The notes beneath the pieces are model-generated. The model made no database searches and was not told where the DNA came from. It saw only the letters and a program-made list of their open reading frames with translations. Below, one piece after another: positions 1 to 8,934 of a stretch of DNA of 18,215 nt; the first letter of the stretch is position 1; every line of letters begins with the position of its first letter. Source of the stretch: Porogramme epimiltina (Eukaryota > Basidiomycota > Agaricomycetes > Polyporales > Polyporaceae); assembly GCA_900155495.1 (NCBI GenBank), contig FTLJ01000582.1:1-18215 (forward strand), written 5' to 3'. Position numbers and translations under genes: made by a program.

Positions 1-529
1 CCCACATTACTTCCGCTTCAGTGCTTATTAATCACCGACCGCGAACGCGAGCCGCGCTCTCCAGTCTCGACATGACCGCCGCGCCCTGAACCGCACATGC
101 TACTGCACCATTCAATCACCTCGCCATCGCCCCATCACACCGTCCGCGCGCCCCGGAGGGCCGAAGCTGATCGCTCGACCCGCCGCCGGCACCCTCCGCC
201 CCTCTCCTTTCTCCCGGACGAGATCCCGTGTGTGCAGATCGGACGCCTCGCCGGAGGATGAGAAACGCGGCACGGCGGACGCGCGTCGCGCCACCGCAAG
301 CCTCCGAGTAGGTCGCGAGCTAGTTTGTCTGTCTGCTCCCACCACTTACGTTTTGCTCTAGAACCGTCCGTTACGAAACGCCCAGCGGGCGAGAACCATC
401 GGCCTCTCCAACAGGCCGACATCGATCATGATCTGCCTAGGATGACCGCAGGCAGATCCCACTGCGCACGCCCACACGAGCAGGGTACGTGCGTGGGCTC
501 ACTTCCACTAGCTGTGCAGGATGAGGCCG

Positions 530-551
530 CAGGGGGTTGTGAAACCCCCTG
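530..551. repeat. Perfect 9-bp hairpin with GTGA loop
   Basis: The arms CAGGGGGTT and AACCCCCTG are perfect reverse complements separated by GTGA. On the + strand the RNA loop would be GUGA, which fits the stable GNRA tetraloop class. No coding sequence surrounds it. It may be a structured RNA element or a chance palindrome in GC-rich DNA. Confidence 0.6.
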
Positions 552-1040
552 TGTGGCCAACAGCCGGTAGCAAATCCTCCACATCGACTCTCTCGCCAGC
601 CGCGCGCGGTCTGGGCTCCGGCGAGCACCCTCCGCCACGTTCATCGCCTGTGTTTCCGGCATTCATACGACGACCGGACGATATCCCCAACACGGGCGGC
701 CGATCCCCACCGCGAGCCAGGTCACCGACGACCCCGCAGTGCCCGTCCCAGCATGCTGTGCGCACGCGCCCCGCTCCCCGCGGCGTCGCTCGAGGGCTGG
801 CCGCTGGCCGCCCGCCCCCAGCGCCAACGCGTCGATCCGGCCCTGCGCCCGCCGCACCATGCGCTTAGCTGCAGTCCCAGTCCGGACTAGCGCAGGTGCG
901 TACCTCCGTGCTCGCCTGGATCATATCTCGCCTGCGTCGCGCTCCTTGCAGTGACCACACCGTTGACGGCGGAATGCACGAACACTGTTGCCCGAGTGGA
1001 TCTCCGCGCGCAGACCGCAGACGCTCGCTCGGCGCGTAGG

Positions 1041-1060
1041 GCAGAGCGGACGCGCTCTGC
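1041..1060. repeat. Perfect 8-bp hairpin
   Basis: The arms GCAGAGCG and CGCTCTGC pair perfectly around a 4-nt GACG loop. It lies 10 bp before the next, larger inverted repeat. Confidence 0.55.
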
Positions 1061-1070
1061 TCGGGAAAGC

Positions 1071-1116
1071 GGCCGCTGCTCCGAGTCGGGGTCGCACGGA
1101 CCGAGGAGCAGCGGCC
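1071..1116. repeat. 12-bp perfect inverted repeat with 22-nt spacer
   Basis: GGCCGCTGCTCC (1071-1082) is the exact reverse complement of GGAGCAGCGGCC (1105-1116). With the 1041-1060 hairpin it makes two adjacent stems in 76 bp of non-coding DNA. There is no T-run for a terminator and no tRNA-like pattern. Confidence 0.6.
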
Positions 1117-2174
1117 CCGCGCGCGGCCGCTACTCCATGACCTGGGTGTCTTTGGTCACCGGCGGGGGCCACCGCGCCGGGGCGTGACAGCTATCGACGC
1201 GGAGAAGTCGAAGTCGATGGGAGGCGGGCCACTGGCTTGCCTACGAACAGTTCCGGGCGCCTGGGCGCATCGCGCGTGCCTTCCAACCCTCCTGCTGTCT
1301 AACGCACAACAGACGTTGTGGATGCGCCTTCGTAACTGTGCTGATTCGTTTGGATCCGCGGTGGTCGTAGGCTCGGCCGTCAGATGCGTTGCAACCTGCG
1401 GTCTCCTTACAAATTCGCGCTACAGTTCATAGCTTCCGGACCGTAGTTGATAGAACGAGAGAAGCGGGCGACGAACCGCCGGACAAGGGTGCGCGGTGAG
1501 CGACCGCGCTCGCGCCAGTTCGTAAGGCTACTGACAACGACGGCGACTGGCTTTGAATACAGAACGCATCGATCAGCCGCCGTGCGAGGTGCGCTCGAGT
1601 CTGCGCTGCCGGAAGTTTTGGTAGCTCGCGTCATCGCAAACCCTCCTTGCTTCCGAGAGTCAGACAGTACCGCAAGCTTAGCGGTGAGCCGCTATGAGCC
1701 GTCATTTCCCGGTGCGTAGTCATCAGCTCCGTTTGTACGCTTGGTCATGAGTGATAAATCATTTTCTAAGTTTGATATAGCGAGAACGAACTCGACACAG
1801 TATACGTGCCTATGCACATAAACTCTACGAATGTGTCCTTAAACACACCTGCAGAACCACGGAGAACATGCGTAGTTGCGTAACACTACCATTCTGGAAG
1901 GGTGAGCGTCCGCATGAAATATGTTCCGCGTTAAGCAATAGGCTACGAGGCTGTGTTCACGTCGTAGAGCCCAAGGTAGTCATGCCCATAATGGGATCAT
2001 GCTAACCTGTCAGTGAAGGAGAAGCTTGCTTACGTTATAGAAGCGTTTGCGTGACTGAGAGCCCCGGAATTAGCTTATGTAGCAAGTTAGTGTGAGGGCT
2101 GCTATTATGCGGGAGTAGCTTACTTGGTCACCGAGGTCCGCCAATGGCCATCGCAAGTTGCGGGCCTTCAGGTG

Positions 2175-2218
2175 CACGTGGTGACGTCAGTTGTATTGAA
2201 CACGCCACGTCACACGTG
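2175..2218. promoter_or_regulatory. Symmetric E-box/CRE element pair
   Basis: Reading left to right there is CACGTG (2175-2180), a perfect palindromic CRE TGACGTCA (2182-2189), then ACGTCA (2207-2212) running into a second CACGTG (2213-2218). The E-box plus CRE unit is therefore present twice in mirrored order across 44 bp. CACGTG is the core for bHLH factors and TGACGTCA the core for bZIP ATF/CREB-type factors in fungi. It sits just upstream of a decayed F-box-like remnant, so it may be that gene's former promoter. Confidence 0.5.
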
Positions 2219-2239
2219 GGACGGTAACTGGGATCATGT

Positions 2240-2681
2240 AAGGTGCGCATTCCGAGGACAAAAGGCGACAAAGAGGTTGGACTTCGCCTCTTCTTCGATC
2301 ACCATTCCCTTCGGAGGCCCACTTCCTCGCATCAGCAACCTCTGTCGTCTACACCTTCAGCGAAGTTCCTCCCGCGCCTCAACGGTTTGCGCATCACGTT
2401 GCAGAACTGCCTCGTAGATGACCTCCAAAGCTGCGGCGAAGCGTGCCTCGATCCCTCACCGCGAAGCGGTACCCAGCTTTTGCGCGTGTGGACGTGCTAG
2501 TAGTAGAGCCCGAGATCATTGTACGCCTGATAGAACATCTACATAGTCTTCCGGAGGAGCAGAAGGTATCTTACATCAAGTTGAGATGTTCACTGGCAGC
2601 TCGTTTGAGAATGCCGGGATCGAGGTGAATGTGGAGACTGGCCTAGGTGCCCTTAGTTTGTGGGGCAGCATGCTTTGTTGA
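2240..2681 (+). pseudogene. Decayed F-box/LRR-type protein remnant (C-terminal part)
   Basis: Protein-like pieces occur in succession but in different + frames. The first contains ASSSITIPFGGPLPRIS, the second FLPRLNGLRITLQNCLVDD (about 2370-2425), the third FARVDVLVVEPEIIVRLIEH (about 2475-2540) and the last FENAGIEVNVETG (about 2605-2645), ending at TGA 2679-2681. The last piece resembles FAEAGVEVDVSVEE at the C-terminus of the intact F-box gene at 6936-8302. Leucine-rich segments of this type are common in basidiomycete F-box/LRR proteins. No F-box is visible upstream. The frame changes cannot be explained by clear introns, so a broken copy is more likely than a working gene. The family call is inference. 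Confidence 0.4.
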
Positions 2682-3427
2682 GCATTGATGTGCGTGTATA
2701 TCTGTGTAGGAACGCGAACATGACACATTGGATAGAGTGTATCTCCTCCATGGACACTTGGCTTGAGTAGGGCACATCCCGCTGAGGCGAGCGCCGGCCG
2801 GAGATCGGAGATTTTGGCGTGGCCATTCACGTGATCCATAGTCACGGGCCACGGCGCCTGCTCAGAGTGGCTGGTGTGGCCCCATTGTACTAGTATTGCA
2901 CCATTGGCTTCTCCGATACTGATCTTTGCTCTCCTACGACCATCTCGACGGCCATGCTCGCGCTAGTTGCATTGCTTTCCTCTGCACAGAGTGTCTAGAC
3001 TGTCAAGATGAATAACCCTCGGCCGGGGTATACTTGGGCCCTTGGCCAGGCAGTGGCGGGATGGCAGTGACGTCAGAGTCGCCAATTCTCTTTCGAGATG
3101 CGTTTTCGTCTCGCCTTAGTCGACGTACCCGACCGTCTACTCCATCCGCCGCCCTACCTTCCATCTGCATTCGATCACTTGGTACTCCTCAATGGCACAT
3201 CCCCAAATATAGATGCCGTATATTTAGCACAGAATACGAGAGCTAATCGTTCTTCCTCAGACTCTCCCTGCTGCGCACACTCCGCCGTTGTACGGACCGC
3301 TCAGCGCTCAAAAGTATAGCCCTGCGGCACCGTCAAACAGTTCATCTGGAACACCTATGAAATGGCTCATATATACATGGTCAGTTCTTGCCCCTAAGTC
3401 CCTCTGCTCCCTTCGCCTTACACCCCT
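2682..3427 (+). promoter_or_regulatory. Upstream region of the GT69-like gene
   Basis: No gene is supported here. A perfect CRE palindrome TGACGTCA lies at 3068-3075, about 353 bp before the start codon. A TATATA box lies at 3370-3375, 53 bp before the ATG at 3428. A pyrimidine-rich stretch (about 3399-3427) directly precedes that ATG, as is usual for fungal leaders. The stretch 2682-3000 shows nothing recognisable. Confidence 0.4.
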
Positions 3428-5056
3428 ATGTGCTTCCAAGTTCCCCGAAGGTGCCGCCTCGAACAACTCCCTGCCCGCGCTCAAACGACCTTGCTCTTCG
3501 TCGCTCGTTGCGCATCCGCCATCTACCGCAGGCCCCCTATCTTCCTCCTTTTCCTCTTCGCTTTCATCTTCTCCGCCGTCCGACTGTCACTGCTCGTCTT
3601 CACCTGGGGAACATGGGAGCCTGGCTTCCCCCGCGCATGGACAAACTGGGTCGCATTCCTCATCTCCGCCCCTATCTTCTCCGCCGTCCGCCTCTTCTCT
3701 CTCCTCCGTCCAATACACTCCCCGCCCTCCCGCCCAACATGGTGGACCTCTTCAACGGCAAGGGGCCACGACGGATATGCTCTCCTTAGTGCCGAGTCGG
3801 GCGAAGACCCGCACCAAGCAGTCACGAGCGACAGTGTAACCTCTCCCCAGACACATCGACACTCTACCGAGGCGCGCGCCATGCTCCATAACGCTCAATG
3901 TGCGTTTCATCTCGCTATCCTCATCATCGCTCTCTGGAATATCATCGACTACGAGAAACCCGGTGATGTCCGCTTCCGTTCCGCCCTCCACACCGCCCTC
4001 GCAGACCCCAACCCCATCCCCGCCGGATACGGTCGAGGAGAGAAGATCTTCATCGCAGCCGCGTTCCACCAGAACGAAGCCGTCCTCCCGTACTGGACAG
4101 AGACAATCATGGACACCATCACCTACCTCGGGCCCGACAACGTCTTCGTGTCGGTGGTGGAGAACTACTCGACGGACCGGTCGGCTGAGCTGCTGAGGGA
4201 GTTCGCGGCGGACCTGGACGGGCGCGGAGTTCGAAACCGGGTGTTGGTGCAGAACGAGACGATTCAGCGGCCGGAGGACATGAACTGGAACCCGCGGATC
4301 GAGTTCCTTGCCGGGATCCGGAACCAGGTGCTGGAGCCGCTGGTAGCGGAGGGCGGGTACGACCGGGTGTTGTTCTCGAACGACATCTACATCGAGGCGG
4401 AGTCGGTGATCGAGCTGCTGGAGACGCGGGGAGGCGACTACGACTTTGCGTGCGGGATGGACTTTGGGCACTTTGGAGCGTACGACATGTGGGTGCTGCG
4501 GGATCGACTGGGGCATCTGACTGCGGGGATCTGGCCGTACTTCCTGGACGCGGGGTCGCGGGCGGCAGTGGAGGCGGATGAAGCGGTGCCTGTGTTCACG
4601 TGCTGGAACGGAATCGTTGCGTTTCGCGCGGACCCGGTGCTGCCAGTGCACCTGCGGAGCAGCAACAGCACGCTGTCGACAGCGCCCCTCGCATATCCGC
4701 CGCCGGCGACGCACCCTCTCGCGGGTCAGCTCGGTCCGTCGCCGGCATGGACGCCTGGGCTGCGGTTCCGGGCGTCAGGGCCGGATGAAGGATGCTTCTC
4801 GTCAGAGTCGTTCCTGCTGCCGTACGACTTTCGGCGGGTGATGGGGCTGGAGGGCGTATTCGCGAACGCGCGGGTGGTGAGCGGGTACACGTGGCGGCAC
4901 TATGTGTGGCACAAGTGGGTGTTGCGGCAGCGGCTGGTACGGTGGTTCGTTGAGCGGGTGTGGGATGGGGCGTGGATGCATCGGGCGCGGCTTGTTGTGG
5001 GTGATGAGAAGTTGGTGTGGACGTGGGACGGTGGGGAGTGCCATCCGTGGTGGTAA
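3428..5056 (+). CDS. CAP59/CMT1-type mannosyltransferase-like membrane protein (GT69)
   Basis: A single-exon frame of 542 residues. The C-terminal two thirds (about 205-540) match the layout of the CAP59_mtransfer family: KIFIAAAFHQNEAVLPYW (about 207-223), a VSVVENYSTDRS block (241-252), a VLFSNDIYIEAESVIELLE block (314-332) that holds an acidic ND motif, GDYDFACGMDF (336-346) and FTCWNGIVAF (390-399). In Cryptococcus, relatives add alpha-1,3-linked mannose and affect capsule export; here the acceptor is unknown. Hydrophobic segments at about 37-58, 74-93 and 158-174 suggest a membrane-anchored, probably Golgi, protein with its catalytic part in the lumen. The start is the first in-frame ATG after a TATATA box and a pyrimidine-rich leader; it could be further downstream. 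The gene converges on the amidase gene. Base use changes from C-rich to G-rich near 4150 inside the exon. Confidence 0.85.
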   Translation: MCFQVPRRCRLEQLPARAQTTLLFVARCASAIYRRPPIFLLFLFAFIFSAVRLSLLVFTWGTWEPGFPRAWTNWVAFLISAPIFSAVRLFSLLRPIHSPPSRPTWWTSSTARGHDGYALLSAESGEDPHQAVTSDSVTSPQTHRHSTEARAMLHNAQCAFHLAILIIALWNIIDYEKPGDVRFRSALHTALADPNPIPAGYGRGEKIFIAAAFHQNEAVLPYWTETIMDTITYLGPDNVFVSVVENYSTDRSAELLREFAADLDGRGVRNRVLVQNETIQRPEDMNWNPRIEFLAGIRNQVLEPLVAEGGYDRVLFSNDIYIEAESVIELLETRGGDYDFACGMDFGHFGAYDMWVLRDRLGHLTAGIWPYFLDAGSRAAVEADEAVPVFTCWNGIVAFRADPVLPVHLRSSNSTLSTAPLAYPPPATHPLAGQLGPSPAWTPGLRFRASGPDEGCFSSESFLLPYDFRRVMGLEGVFANARVVSGYTWRHYVWHKWVLRQRLVRWFVERVWDGAWMHRARLVVGDEKLVWTWDGGECHPWW

Positions 5057-5182
5057 AGTTGTTAGCAGTGGGTTGAAGTGATCATGTCAAAGTATAGTTA
5101 GCTAATCATCCGCGACACTCGTAGGGCGACGGAGTGCGAATATATTGCTACAAATGTATATAATACACATAATGCACCTGCC

Positions 5183-6608
5183 TCACAGCTTCCCCTTGAC
5201 TGCTGAGGTTTCTTTCGTAAAGATTGACTTAGGCATCATCATCCCGATCTATCACGCACGTCAGCGCAGATTCCTCGTGCAAATGTGACACGTTCTTACC
5301 ACGTAGTTTGGCATGTCAACCTAAGCGATCCGACACACACTGCGTCAGCGCACGAATAACGAGGTGCCATGATACGTGCGAGGAAAAACTCACCACCTCA
5401 TGCATTCGAAGGTCGCCCGCAACGCTGCAAAGCATGTATGCTTCCACTGCGGTGAGTTGGTACTCGGCTTGGAGAAACGCGATCATATGCCGGACCGCTG
5501 AGCGCGTTGCCTCGCGGATGTCTGTCCGAGTTATGCAGGTCAGGTGGCGATGTCCGTCATAACCTCATACCAGCGAGAAGAGCGGCATATAAGATGGAGT
5601 TCATACCGGATTCAACGCCAGTGGTGCAGTAGAACTCCTCCGCACTAGCATGGGGCGAGCGCGTGGCGAAGTGGGGGGTCTTGACGTACGGCTTGTCCTT
5701 GAGTACGGTCAAGCGGACCGAGACCTTCATCGGTGTCTCGATTGCCGTCCCTATAGGATTACAGAAGGTGTATTGAAGGGGAGATCTGAGACCGGTGAGA
5801 ACAGGGCGTACCGCAGACCTCTGGAGAGCATCATGTTAGGACAAAGGAAAGACAGGTAGGGTTAGGAGAGAGCGCGCACCTCCATCGCCTTGGGCGGCAT
5901 GTCCATCCTATCGGTAAAACATTGGTGAGAGCAAAGGAGAAAGCGACATGCAACGTACTCCGATGGAAAACAGAGCGCCCTCCACCTCCACCGGCAAGAA
6001 CAGGGTTGACCCTACGCTCAAGTGCCGCGTATCGACGTTCCCGCCCGTCGCGTACGGCGGGATCGTCGAGTGCGCACCCTCCTTGGCCGGCGCAACACCC
6101 ATCTCTCCCGCGAACGGCCGGAGTGGAACCTTGATCCCCTTCCCCTCGTCGAACCATGCGTACCCATAAGCTCCATCCCCCAAACCCTTTCCCTTCTCAG
6201 CACGGTTCAGCTTCCATATCTTGAGCGCCGCCTCGGGGAACTCGTCTGCGAGGAGGCCGAAGCCGGGAATGAGCGCACTCCAGCCCCAGCCGGCGGTTTC
6301 GATGTCGAGGACGTCGATGCGAAGGGTGTCTCCGGGTTGTGCACCGGCTACGAACACAGGTCCGTTTACTTGGTCGAGCTGGGAGAAAGCGAGGGAGGCG
6401 AGAGAGGCTGTTGTGGAAGCTGAGGTGATCTGGCCATTGGAGGCATCGAGGCAGTCAAAAGAGATGACGCCGCCCGAGGATACGCTGATGACGGGCGGGA
6501 TGCTGTGCGGGAGTAATATAAGTAAGAGATAACGGGTCGGGTAAACATGACAGACCTTTTGTCCCAAGCAAGATGACACTGCGATCGCTTTACCGAGTGG
6601 ATAGACAT
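5183..6608 (-). CDS. Acetamidase/formamidase family protein, eight exons
   Basis: Hydrolyses small amides such as formamide or acetamide to ammonia and the acid, probably in the cytosol; the substrate is inferred from the family only. My model on - is 6608-6556, 6502-5959, 5907-5880, 5820-5812, 5750-5607, 5521-5394, 5320-5300 and 5248-5183, giving 993 nt and 330 residues. All introns are GT..AG and 51-73 nt long. Family hallmarks are HLAWDKSIPPV (12-22), FDCLDASNGQ (33-42), GAQPGDTLRIDVLDIE (71-86), AHSTIPPYATGGNVDTRHL (161-179), the core FSIGDGHAAQGDGEVCGTAIE (split over four exons, about 196-216), EAYMLCSVAGDLRM (286-299) and VDMPNYVIGMMMPK (303-316). The length fits the roughly 300-residue acetamidase type rather than the longer formamidases. 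The start is the ATG that gives the H-x-x-W-D N-terminus. It is divergent from the F-box gene and shares its promoter. Confidence 0.88.
5812..5820 (-). other. 9-nt microexon of the amidase gene
   Basis: The family core reads D-G-E-V-C-G-T-A-I-E. The codons for E, V, C and the first base of G can only be obtained by joining 5907-5880 to a 9-nt exon (AGGTCTGCG) and then to 5750. The flanking introns (5879-5821 and 5811-5751) start GTGCGC and GTACGC and end CTCCAG and CTATAG. Skipping the exon keeps the frame but deletes three conserved residues. Confidence 0.8.
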
Positions 6609-6935
6609 CGCAGAAGTACGTGGGATAGCGCAAAGGGGGAGGAGGAGGCGTGATAAGGAGCTCCGGCCATAGCGATAAACAGGCGTGGAGGTGAGAGCGA
6701 GGGCGTGAGCCTGGGAGCGACGGTCACGGACCCTGTTCGACGCGTTACGTCACGCGTTTTTGACGCGTTGCGTGACACTTGCTGCCGGCCGTGGACGCGC
6801 GAGGCCGCGTGGCCGTGCATGCACGTTGGCAAGTTCGCAGACTGTTCGCAGTCGTCATCGCCTCAAATGCCCATCCTTAAAACTCATCGATCGTCCTATT
6901 GGTACGCATATCTCCTTTCGCGATTCCTGCACATC
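6609..6935. promoter_or_regulatory. Bidirectional promoter between amidase and F-box genes
   Basis: The two starts face away from each other across 327 bp. ACGCGT, the MluI cell-cycle box bound by MBF-type factors in yeasts, occurs at 6740-6745, 6752-6757 and 6763-6768, spaced 12 and 11 bp. TTACGTCA, a CRE-like site, lies at 6745-6752 between the first two. No clear TATA box was seen for either gene. An upstream extension of the F-box frame crosses this region, but its residues look non-family, so I treat it as non-coding. Confidence 0.5.
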
Positions 6936-8302
6936 ATGCGTCTCACAGCCCCCGCTCATTCGGCATGCACCGTTCTTCCAGTCCTCAACATTGACATTGT
7001 CTATCTCGTTATCGACCTCTTGTCGGACGATTTCCTCTCTCTCAAGAACTGTGCTCTCGTCTGCCACTCCTGGACTGGACGCGCACGTTCTCATCTCTTT
7101 TCTAGCATATCCCTTTCTGTACCGGGATACGGCGACAACGATGTCTCGCCTATGGTCCTTAATATGTTCCAGAAAGACCCCCACACTGCGGGCAGTGTGC
7201 GTTCGGTCAGCCTCCTCGGAAGACCCTGCCCCCTTTATTACCCTTCTCTTCAAGATGTGCGAAGAGTCTTTCATTTTCCCCTCCACCCCAACATCCGTGT
7301 CCTCCACCTCTCCAACTTCACAACGGTCGGGTTTCTTGAACTCTTCCATATTATGCAACCCCTCTCACGTCTTGAAGAGTTCACCGTCGATAACCCGGTA
7401 ATTTCCTCGTGGGATGTGGAGCGCCCTCCAGTGCGCAAGCCTCTGAACATGCCCGCACTGAAGGCCCTTCATTGGAGCGATGACGACCTCGTTGACCCGG
7501 TCAGGGGGGACGACGACCTCGTCCCCGAACATACCGCTCTCGTCGACGCTCTGTGCGCTGCCGGCATCTTATCGCGCCTGGAGTCCCTCCATTTGCGCAC
7601 TACGCCGCCCTGCTTCTGTCAATGGACGCCCAAGTTCTCTCTCATGTCGCGGTCACTACAGCGGTGCGCTGTATGTATACCCGTCATTGAGGAGAAAGAT
7701 ACGAACGCTGAGCGTATCTTGCAACTCCGTAAGTCTCGCTCGTCGCTCTTTACTTGAACTCGTCCTCACAAGTCACCCAAAATCCAGGAGAGCAAACCAC
7801 AGCGGCGTATAAGTCGCTCGTTGCCCTCACGGCTCTCCGCTCCCTAACCATCTATGTCGACGCATACGCCCGCTCTCCGCTGACTTGCCTTGCCGCTTCC
7901 CCGACATTCTACCTCGACGCCCTCACCGCCCTTCTGTCACTCGCGTCCTTGTCCGAGCCGTTCAATCACCTTTCGACGCTCACGTTCCACATCCATCGGA
8001 ACGTCGAGCACTTCACTCACTCCGAGGCGGCTTGGACCGCGCTTGCGCACGCGTTCGTCGGCCATCCCGCGGAGTCGAACAGCGCGTCTCTACACGCTGA
8101 AGTGCCATCGCCCGCACGACTTGAGGTGCGCGTGAAGGAGGTGTGGCGCATCATAGACGAGGACGGGAGCGCGCCGGACATGACGGTCCGTGAGGCTCAG
8201 GTTCGGAAGTTGATGGACCCGTTTGCGGAGGCGGGCGTGGAAGTAGACGTGTCTGTTGAGGAGTCGGAGCATGACCTCTACGTGTCTGGGTGGTTGGACT
8301 AG
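6936..8302 (+). CDS. F-box domain protein, two exons
   Basis: The model joins 6936-7728 to 7788-8302 across a 59-nt GTAAGT..CCAG intron (phase 1) and gives 435 residues. The F-box-like segment spans about 14-58, with LPVLNIDIVYLVIDLLSDD followed by LKNCALVCHSWTGRARSHLF. Scattered leucine-rich stretches follow (LSRLESLHLR, LVALTALRSLTIYV, FNHLSTLTFHI), which suits the divergent substrate-binding part of such proteins. The expected role is substrate choice for an SCF ubiquitin ligase through Skp1 binding; the substrate is unknown. F-box proteins are greatly expanded in mushroom-forming fungi. The first ATG close to the F-box was chosen; an in-frame ATG at 6867 would add 23 residues. The C-terminal FAEAGVEVDVSVEE resembles a remnant at 2.6 kb. 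Confidence 0.8.
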
Positions 8303-8934
8303 CGGACGCGCTCGCTTTGGACGCTCTGGTGTACGTACTAGTACTGGTGTACGTATGCTTGCATATCGTTTTAGCTCGTGGGGCATGGGGGGGAGCTCAT
8401 GACGGAAGGCAGACCGAAGAGACACTAGTCTTAGTATAGGATTAAACAATAGATTATAGTATACTCCTACGCAAGCAGCAGTTGATGTCGAGAAGACAGA
8501 TGAGAATCGAATTCTGGCTTGGGTACCCAGCTGATCGGCGCGTCTACTCGCCCTCCGAGAGCTAACGGTAGTTTAATGGGAATGCGATCGGTGTGTGGGA
8601 GAGAACGGCAGTGTGATACAAGCAGCTGGAAGCTAGTAGATACAACGAGGGACAGGGAGTCGGTGGTCTTTATAGGTATCGAAAGTGATGAGTACAACAT
8701 CCAGCATATATTGGTACACGATTGAAGATAGAGCGATATGCAGCGCAGAGTCCAAGAAATCAACGGTGACCGGCAGGATCTACAGCAAAGCCGTGTAGCA
8801 GGAGGACATTGCATCGTGGCGGACGTGTGGCCGCGGAATCGTGAACGAAGCGAGAGGTGTTGTACGCAGGCGGGGATGAACAGCGAACGCCGCCGCCGCC
8901 GCCGCGGAATCGTGGCCGTCAACAATGAACGTTG
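8303..8934. other. Convergent 3' intergenic region with small repeats
   Basis: This is the gap between the ends of the F-box gene (+) and the Ser/Pro-rich gene (-). TGGTGTACGTA occurs twice around 8328-8355, flanking a GTACTAGTAC palindrome, and probably lies in the F-box 3' UTR. GCCGCGGAATCGTG is repeated at 8830-8843 and 8901-8914. A CGC/GCC triplet run lies at about 8889-8906. A 152-codon frame on - (8467-8925) has no recognisable content; it could be a further 3' exon of the neighbouring gene, but nothing supports that. Confidence 0.45.

Larger units (their letters stand above)
1..2174. other. GC-rich intergenic region, no supported gene
   Basis: I found no convincing gene here. Open frames are all under about 115 codons, lack recognisable motifs and overlap one another on both strands, as expected by chance in GC-rich DNA. 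Positions 1-1700 are strongly GC-rich with several perfect short hairpins (listed separately). From about 1730 to 2120 the DNA becomes more AT-rich and stop-dense. It could be a 5' regulatory region, an old decayed element or a spliced non-coding transcript; the sequence does not decide. Confidence 0.6.

Noticed and set aside
826..831. Isolated ACGCGT, also near 8045, 10170 and 16305
   Set aside because: Single copies are expected by chance in GC-rich DNA of this length. Only the clusters before genes were kept.
3752..4714. 320-codon open frame on the - strand
   Set aside because: It lies fully antisense to the GT69-like gene, is rich in R, V, H and P, and has no motif. It is a by-product of the strand's base skew.
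6705..6935. Upstream in-frame extension of the F-box gene (77 more codons)
   Set aside because: It crosses the ACGCGT cluster, has no domain-like sequence and would place the promoter inside coding DNA. The ATG next to the F-box is more plausible.
8467..8925. 152-codon - frame after the Ser/Pro-rich gene
   Set aside because: It has no motifs and no splice link to the gene that I could support. It probably lies in 3' UTR or intergenic DNA.
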